NCBI RefSeq assembly: GCF_018873765.1
Contig: NC_057916.1
Location: 24,537,001 to 24,601,000 of the forward strand
DNA from: Telopea speciosissima
Taxonomy: Eukaryota > Streptophyta > Magnoliopsida > Proteales > Proteaceae
Reading direction: 5' to 3'
DNA length: 64,000 nt
Position numbers and translations under genes: made by a program. The notes below the pieces were generated by a model. The model was not told where the DNA came from, did not search any database, and was given only the letters and a program-made list of their open reading frames with translations. Positions 57,156 through 64,000 of the stretch are shown here, piece by piece (position 1 is the stretch's first letter; each line of letters starts with the position of its first letter).

Positions 57156-57431
57156 GAGTAGAAGTCAAGGTGGAGTCAACTTCCACTATTAAAGGAATTG
57201 GAGCAGGCACCGACTTGGAGGTTATAATTATTTGTATGTCAAGAGGAACCCAACACCCAACAAAATGGTGTAGTCCTCAATCGGTGGAGGAAAGAAGTCA
57301 TCTATAAGGTATTTGACCAACACACTTGGCAATACGAATGGACGATCGTATATCTCAAACCATCATCAATAGTAGACAGCAACCCTAATCTAATCATTAT
57401 GGCTTTTTATCGGAAAAATAAAAATCACTTA

Positions 57432-57772
57432 GGCTCCGTTTGGTTGCAAGGGGAATTAAAGGGAAGGGAACTAACATTTTCATACTTAAAACAGGAACTT
57501 TTTTAATCATTACCCCATGTGACACCATGTGAATATATATAACTCCAAATCATTCCATATTTGGTTATTAAATATCACTTAACTTTGCATCCATTTCCCT
57601 TTGGTTCAAAATGTAAAATAAATATTACTTATAAAGTGTATCTTTACTAGATATGGTAAAAAATTAAAATAGTTTATACAATCACATGGAGTAATGATTA
57701 CAAAAATTCCTTTTTCAGGTTTGGAAATTTTTCTTTCCCTTCCCTTTAATTCCACTTGCACCAAACGGAGCC
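57432..57772. mobile_element. PIF/Harbinger-like (Tourist-type) MITE
   Basis: 341 bp. Termini GGCTCCGTTTGGTTGCAAG and reverse complement GGCTCCGTTTGGTGCAAG continue inverted through GGAATTAAAGGGAAGGGAA. Flanked by TTA on both sides (57429-57431 and 57773-57775), the 3-bp duplication expected for this superfamily. Confidence 0.85.
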
Positions 57773-58317
57773 TTAGGCTTTTCCCATCAACTGCAAAACT
57801 AGGAAAAACATAATCCGTAGCCTCCATATAGACGTGACCAATGGCATCAATCAAATGGGTACATGGAAATAGATCCAAGTGAAAGAAGACGAAAAACCCA
57901 AACATGAGCAAAATCTAGCCCGGAAAGGCAGAAACAACTAGCTAGGAGACTACTGTCTCCAACCTCTGCTGCAAATTAAAACTAGGCTGCCACCAAAATA
58001 ACATTTCAATATTATGATAGTTTTCCTTTCAAGTCACTTTACTCATTTGGGGTTAAAACTTGACCATAGAAATGGGTGTGACATCCTCTAACATGTGCTT
58101 GGCCTCAAGTCATAATCATAAAAGGGTTTTTATCTCCCACATTTCATAGCGTTTTCAAGATAAGTTTTACTTTAACGGTCCACAATTTGTAGCCATTGGA
58201 TAAACGTTCTCTTGATAGGCGACTTGTTGAATTTTATTTTCAAGTTCAGCCATTGGATAAACGCTCTCCTGAATCTTATCTTGAACTGGAACTGTAGGGC
58301 ACTGTAAAGTTTAAGAG

Positions 58318-59050
58318 TGTTGCGTGTGGAAATCTCCGACGCTTGGTTCGCCCACGGATTAGTCTGCAAGGACCAAGTGATGAGCACAAGAGGGCCGGTG
58401 TGGCTCCGGCCTAGGATTCTCCGATGCTCAAGTTAGATCACTGGTGCAACAACGTAACAGCTAGTAAAAAAGCGAGATGAGGAATGGTGCTCCATACCTG
58501 GGTATTTATAGAGTGAGGATGAGATGAGGCAGTTGGGAGAGTCCTAGTATGGTAGGAGTCCTTCTTTCGGAAGCCTCTCTCGCGTAGAACGGAGTGGAGA
58601 GCTATTTTCGGGGTCGGGCTCTTATTAAGGTAAGAGTCCATGTAGAGTGTGATTTCGTATCGCACTGGGATCGTGGCTCGATCCTCATCCCGTGATTCTC
58701 GAGATGTGTTGACGTGGCCCCGCGATCCCCGGTGGGGCGCTATGGTAGCTTCTGTGGAGGAGGGCTCGGCCTCGGAGGTCGGCCTAGGAGGTCGGCCTTG
58801 GCAGTCACCTCGGCCTGGGAGGTCGAGTCTTAGCAGTCAGCTCGGCCTTGGAGGTCATCCTGAGAGGTCAGCCTGTTAGGTTGGTCTCGGCCAGGAGTTT
58901 ATGGCTGACTTGTGTGAGCTCGGTTCAATCAGGTGACCTATCGGAGACCGGGTCGGCCCGATTTCCTGCTCAGCTTAGTTTGGTTCTTGGATTGACCTCA
59001 GGTTGGCCACGTGGTAGCCTCTGATTGGTGGGGTGTTTTATGCCTCATCA
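58318..59050 (-). mobile_element. solo LTR, 733 bp, with perfect 5-bp target duplication
   Basis: Plus-strand ends TGTTGCGTGTGG and TGCCTCATCA, flanked by AAGAG on both sides (58313-58317 and 59051-59055). On the minus strand it starts TGATGAGGCA and has CACTCTATAAATACCC (TATA, about 58500-58515), which leaves a leader of roughly 150-180 nt. It is GC-rich, unlike its surroundings, and its U3 holds a GGTCGGCCT-type minisatellite. The internal region is absent. Confidence 0.88.
58755..58895. repeat. GGAGGTCGGCCT-type minisatellite within the solo LTR
   Basis: About ten degenerate units of 10-13 bp (CTCGGCCTnGGAGGTC and variants) in the U3 part of the LTR, where enhancer-like tandem repeats are often found. 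Confidence 0.7.
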
Positions 59051-59059
59051 AAGAGCTTA

Positions 59060-59815
59060 CCAATTGAATTGACATTGGATTACAAGTTTAACATCCGGTA
59101 CTTAATTACTAAACAGTTTAAAACACAAATATGGCAAAAGCCTGATTCTCATCCATTTTAAACCATGTTGATGAAGATGAGAAGAACTCTGCATTATTCC
59201 CTTGTGTGTTCTTTTGTCTCTCCCACCTCTGCATAACCGCCTCTGCACACCATCTCCACTTCGCCTATCTTCCCCACCCAACCGAGTTCTCCCCTGCCTT
59301 CCCCCATACACATACCATGTTTTGCTTCGCCCAACACAATGCCTCTATGTACTTTTGAGGTGAATGTGAATAGTGATGTTAAAACATTTCCCTTTTATTA
59401 TTGCCAGTACCTCTTATTATTAAGATCGATGCAACTTTGGTCATGATGGTGGCCCTTCTTGAGAGAGAGATGCTTCCGAGGAGACATGGATTGACCATGG
59501 GCGTTATATATCTACAGCATAGCACCAGAAATAAAAGAAATGTCTCTGCTATGAGCTTGATGCTTCCGCTGATACTAAATAAGAAGTAAGGTCGACGATG
59601 CTTACACATCAATCTATTATACTTTCAATTAACTTCTTTCAAGGTGGAAAGAAGAAAGAGAACTATCCAATAATCCAAATCACAATAGAAGAAACTCTAC
59701 CGTTCTTTTCAAGTTTAATTAAAATTAAATAGAACCAATCACCCCCTCCCCCAACAGAAAAAATAAGAGAGGAAATCAGACATTTTCCCTTCCTGCTGTA
59801 AACACAGTTGTTATA
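59060..59815. other. gene-free stretch
   Basis: Short open frames exist on both strands, but none shows a domain. Confidence 0.35.
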
Positions 59816-59821
59816 AATCAA

Positions 59822-59930
59822 CAATGGTTAGGGCAGAAGGAACATCATCAGCAAAGTTCCAGAGCTCCAAGGGAGTGCCACCAATTACATTTTCTTGAGC
59901 ATCGTTTGCATTTGCTGCCACGGAATGCTC
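59822..59930 (-). CDS. possible C-terminal coding exon (unrecognised)
   Basis: A minus-strand frame reads like protein, with NAQENVIGGTPLELWNF and ADDVPSALTIVDL ending at TAA (59804-59806 region). I cannot place it in a family, and no upstream exon is visible. It could belong to a fragment lying downstream of the TPI gene, or be chance. Confidence 0.2.
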
Positions 59931-59931
59931 A

Positions 59932-60040
59932 TCTCCTTTGTGACTTCGTCCAATTAAGCAGGAAACCCAACCAGGAGAGAGAAAATCTCCTTCGTGACTT
60001 CATCCAGTTAAGCAGGAAACCCAACTAGGAGAGAGAAAAT
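59932..60040. repeat. 54-bp tandem duplication
   Basis: Two consecutive 54-bp units, both running TCTCCTTnGTGACTTC, TCCAnTTAAGCAGGAAACCC and AGGAGAGAGAAAA, with about four differences. Confidence 0.8.
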
Positions 60041-60353
60041 CTGCCGCTGCGGAGTCAGCGCTGTTTCCTCTAATCTAGGTTTCTCCATGTAACCGGCTTT
60101 CATTGTAACAACAAGTAATAGGTTAAAGGCTTGTAAAGTAATGAATGGTTAGGATTAGCCTTGAAGTAGATCAACGGTTGGCATTATATGTTGCGTTGCT
60201 AGCACTAGTATTTTACAATGGCAGTGCTCAAGCGCTGCGACCTTTTAGCCTTAAGTTTAAAAAAACCAAAAAAAAAAAAAACCTGGTGCTAATCCAACCA
60301 GAACAAAAACTGTAGCACAAATACCAAAGATACCTGATTCAGTGATTCCAAGC

Positions 60354-61300
<947 letters not shown>

Positions 61301-61304
61301 CTCA

Positions 61305-61773
61305 CAACCCAAACCCTCAATTCCTCCTTTGTGTTTTCAATTTTCCCAATACCTAAACTCTGCTAAGACCTAACCAGCCATCAAAATCCTCCCATATTTG
61401 GATTAAATTCTCCCCTCGCCCATTGGGAAACTCGATCCAAGTTGCTCCCTCATCTGACCATTATAAACCCTAAAAATCTATCTTTTCCTCTTTTCCAAAA
61501 CCCGAAAACCTAAACCTAAGTTGCTGCTCATTCAAGTTTACACACTTTCATCCATCATAACATCACAAGATCTTCACTAATACTCACCTACCTTGACTTG
61601 ACATAACCCATACATCAAACCCTAACCCTAATTTCACCAAAAACCCTATTTTGATCTAGCTGATTCACCTGTTCATGACAGATCCTGGTTGATTAGCTCC
61701 TAGTTGGTCTTCTACCAATCTAGGACTACATTAGCCTGCAACAATAGTAAAAATTGCTTCAGGGTAACACAAG

Positions 61774-61812
<39 letters not shown>

Positions 61813-62820
61813 CATTCAAAATTACTGGTTAACAGTAGAGACTCTTTGCCAAAAAAAAAAAAAGTTCATAGGCAAACAGGCATAGGGATGCTGCTAATCA
61901 TCCCTTTCCTATAGTACGTCCTGGAGAAAGTGAAGCTAAACTCATTCCTTCTCCTACCTTATGGGTTCCTACAGACAAAATGATGTGGTAGGCCCCTCTA
62001 CCTCAAATGGGGCGCAAGGGGGGGGGGGTCCAAATCCATGAGATCTTTTAAGCCTTTAACATATTATCTTCCTGTTTAACCTGGTTACATTACAAGTAGA
62101 GGTCCAATATGTGTAAGAAATTGGATTTTAAGTTTAGTTCGAGAATTATAATTCATCAAATACTTCCCTTCCCAAATCAATTTCTAAGCTCTTATAAGAT
62201 TGTAATCAGCCCATTTGACAGGCCACATGTATTCAATATGTTTGACGAGTTTTCTATAAATTAAAGTTAACTCCTTGATCATAGGGTGGACTCCCAGCCA
62301 TAACAATTCATTTTCTTCCTCAGTTCTCTTGAAGTTCCATGATTCAAATCTGAAGCTACTATAGTTCTCTTCATCAACAAACGAACAGTTCAGATCGAGA
62401 TTTTCTTTTTGAATTTTATTCTGCGACTCTAATTTTAATTCTCTGCAATTGAGACACTCTCTGTGATTCTTCTAGTTCCACTGATGTGATGTGTTAATTA
62501 TTTTCAAGTTTGTTCTAATTGATCATTTGAACCTTCTACATTTTGTTTCTCCAGATCCGTTCTCCAGTACAATTTCATACAATTCTTATTCTTCAAGTTA
62601 TTGAATCTCTTCCAAACACTAATCTGGTGATCTGATTTGACTTTTTTAATCATGTTCCTAGTTTAATTCCATTTGTACTATTCCTCTTCCATATATGGAT
62701 GCTTTAGTGCTCTAGTTTAAGTAGGCTTTCTATTCCTAGTCGTATTAGGATTTGGAAATATGGTTACTGAAAACAAAACTGTTACAACCGCTTATCCCAA
62801 AAGTTAGATCTGTTAAGGGC
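61305..62820. other. gene-free stretch, probably TPI intron or intergenic
   Basis: C/T-rich then AT-rich. GA microsatellite at 61775-61810, poly(A) at 61850-61863 and a G run at 62019-62028. No exon of TPI or another gene recognised. Confidence 0.35.
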
Positions 62821-62829
62821 CACAACAAT

Positions 62830-63055
62830 GTATATTAGCACATAACATAACCCCTCTCCCCACCCCTCCCACACGTAGGCCCACATACGCACATGGCTCT
62901 GCACGTGGCACTAAGGGGGCACAATGCACAACCAACGCATAGGGGGCACAACAACAGATAACACAAACCCCTCACTCTTACCAGGGATCGAACACTCGAC
63001 CTCCCACAGTTCTGATACAATTGTAACAAAGTAAAAACAATAATAATAACCAGCA
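62830..63055 (-). repeat. candidate tRNA-derived SINE or LTR-related repeat
   Basis: Minus strand: GGAGGTCGAGTGTTCGATCCC (B-box-like GTTCGATCC), preceded by ATTGTATCAGAACTGTG and followed by a GC-rich body with two GTGCCCCCTTA/GTGCCCCCTATG phrases. The A box is not clear. Confidence 0.35.
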
Positions 63056-63237
63056 AAGAAGAAGAAAGAATGGAGAGAAGGACTACCGATTTGGAGAAAA
63101 GAGGGCATCCCCAATTGGTAGCAACATAGTGTATTTACAACAACAAACTTAGTTCCAACTAAATGGGGTTGGTTACATGGATCCATTCAGAGCAAATTTA
63201 GTTATTATAAATAGTGTATTATAATAACTAGAGAAAA

Positions 63238-64000
63238 TTACTTGGATACCCCCCTAAACTATGGCCTTTTTGCTTAGTATCCCCAACTTTTAAAACAATT
63301 ACTTGACCACCCCTTGCATTTTACCAATTCTTTCAAGTAGGTACTGTCCGTTAGTTTAGTGATGATGTCATCAGTTAAATTTTTTTGTAATGCCTAAATT
63401 ACCATTAAAGGGTAGTGAAGTGACCCCTTTACCCTCTTCTTCCTCCTTCCTAAAATCCAATTTCAGATTCAAACTCTAACCGATTTCAGATTTAAACCCT
63501 AATTAGGGCGATTCCACCGGGGAAGACAAATTTCTGATTTTCGCCTTCCTCTCCTTTTTGCACTTTGAATTCCTCTTTCTTTTAAGAGAACCCACCTTAT
63601 TGTTTCAATTTGGTGATTCTGTTCTTCATTGATTTTTCTGCAAATCAAAGAAATGGACTTGGGAATTGGGATTAACCAAGTTGTCAAGGAAAGTATATTT
63701 ATAGAGTACTTGGGTCTGAGATTGGAGGGTTTTATGATTGTGATTATGTTCAGTTGATAATATAGATTTATGAATGTATGATGTTGATGATGACCGTTGT
63801 ACTCTATATTTTTTTTTAGGAAAAATTACATTGTCACCTCCCCTAAGGTTTGTATTAAATACCATGTGATTCCCTGTGTTTTCAAAATATACACCCAGCA
63901 CCTTTAAGTGGGGATGTTAAATATAAAATTTAAATGACAATTTTACCTTTCAATTAAAATAACCCTACTCTTTAACATAAAAAAATGGGACCCACCACTA
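63238..64000 (+). repeat. MULE-like terminal sequences at the right edge
   Basis: AGAAAATTACTTGGATACC, AACAATTACTTGACCACCCC, GTCCGTTAGTTTAG and later AAAAATTACATTGTCACCTCC share the phrase style of the MULE end at 57010-57155 (AATTACnTnnACC, CCGTTAGTTT). They suggest one or two MULE ends continuing beyond 64000. No transposase frame lies inside the window. Confidence 0.4.

Noticed and set aside
62835..63186. Two overlapping minus-strand frames rich in Cys and Gly
   Set aside because: They run across a probable SINE-like repeat and have no domain content.

Overview
The window is nuclear DNA from a flowering plant. The genes have many short exons with GT-AG introns, sit in AT-rich intergenic DNA, and belong to plant-specific families (TBL O-acetyltransferases, a PYL abscisic acid receptor, a BES1/BZR1 domain protein). 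The repeats are also plant types: Au-like SINEs, Ty1-copia remnants, and hAT, Harbinger and Mutator-like MITEs. I cannot name the species. There is no CRISPR array, operon or intact rRNA/tRNA gene.

Genes from left to right. (1) SLP1-like plastid PPP phosphatase, + strand, nine exons, 2915-10048. (2) A short two-exon BES1/BZR1-domain protein ending in an EAR-type repression motif, + strand, 12823-13636. (3) and (4) Two tandem trichome-birefringence-like genes on the - strand, resembling TBL33 (15104-20308) and TBL34 (22145-26337), predicted Golgi xylan O-acetyltransferases with matching exon phases and two exons of identical length. (5) An intronless PYL4/5/6-type ABA receptor, - strand, 40341-41006, with a TATA box. 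(6) The last two exons of a cytosolic-type triosephosphate isomerase gene, - strand, 60354-60712, whose upstream exons lie beyond the right edge or are lost. These genes do not form one pathway; only the two TBL genes are functionally linked.

The rest, mainly 26.4-40.3 kb and 41.0-60.3 kb, is transposon debris. It holds a decayed Ty1-copia 3' end (45.3-46.1 kb), a copia-type LTR (35.4-35.9 kb), a 733-bp solo LTR with a perfect 5-bp target duplication (58.3-59.05 kb), a frameshifted Mutator transposase N-terminus (55.2-57.15 kb), a 1.2-kb segmental duplication (43.6 and 52.9 kb) whose second copy holds a 1,045-bp retroposon, a 1.1-kb long inverted repeat (48.15-49.22 kb), and hAT/Harbinger MITEs with clear TSDs.

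The most striking feature is a set of at least eight short (138-248 bp) near-palindromic foldback elements from several sequence families. Each is flanked by a 9-bp target duplication (exact or one mismatch), which points to Mutator-superfamily mobilisation. One landed 10 bp inside a TBL intron, duplicating part of the 5' splice site. Some share a core but carry different arm sequences. There are also several 'tail-only' retroposition scars: TACC-poly(A) stubs of 18-39 bp inside 12-15 bp target duplications. All calls are from reading the sequence; no search or folding program was run.
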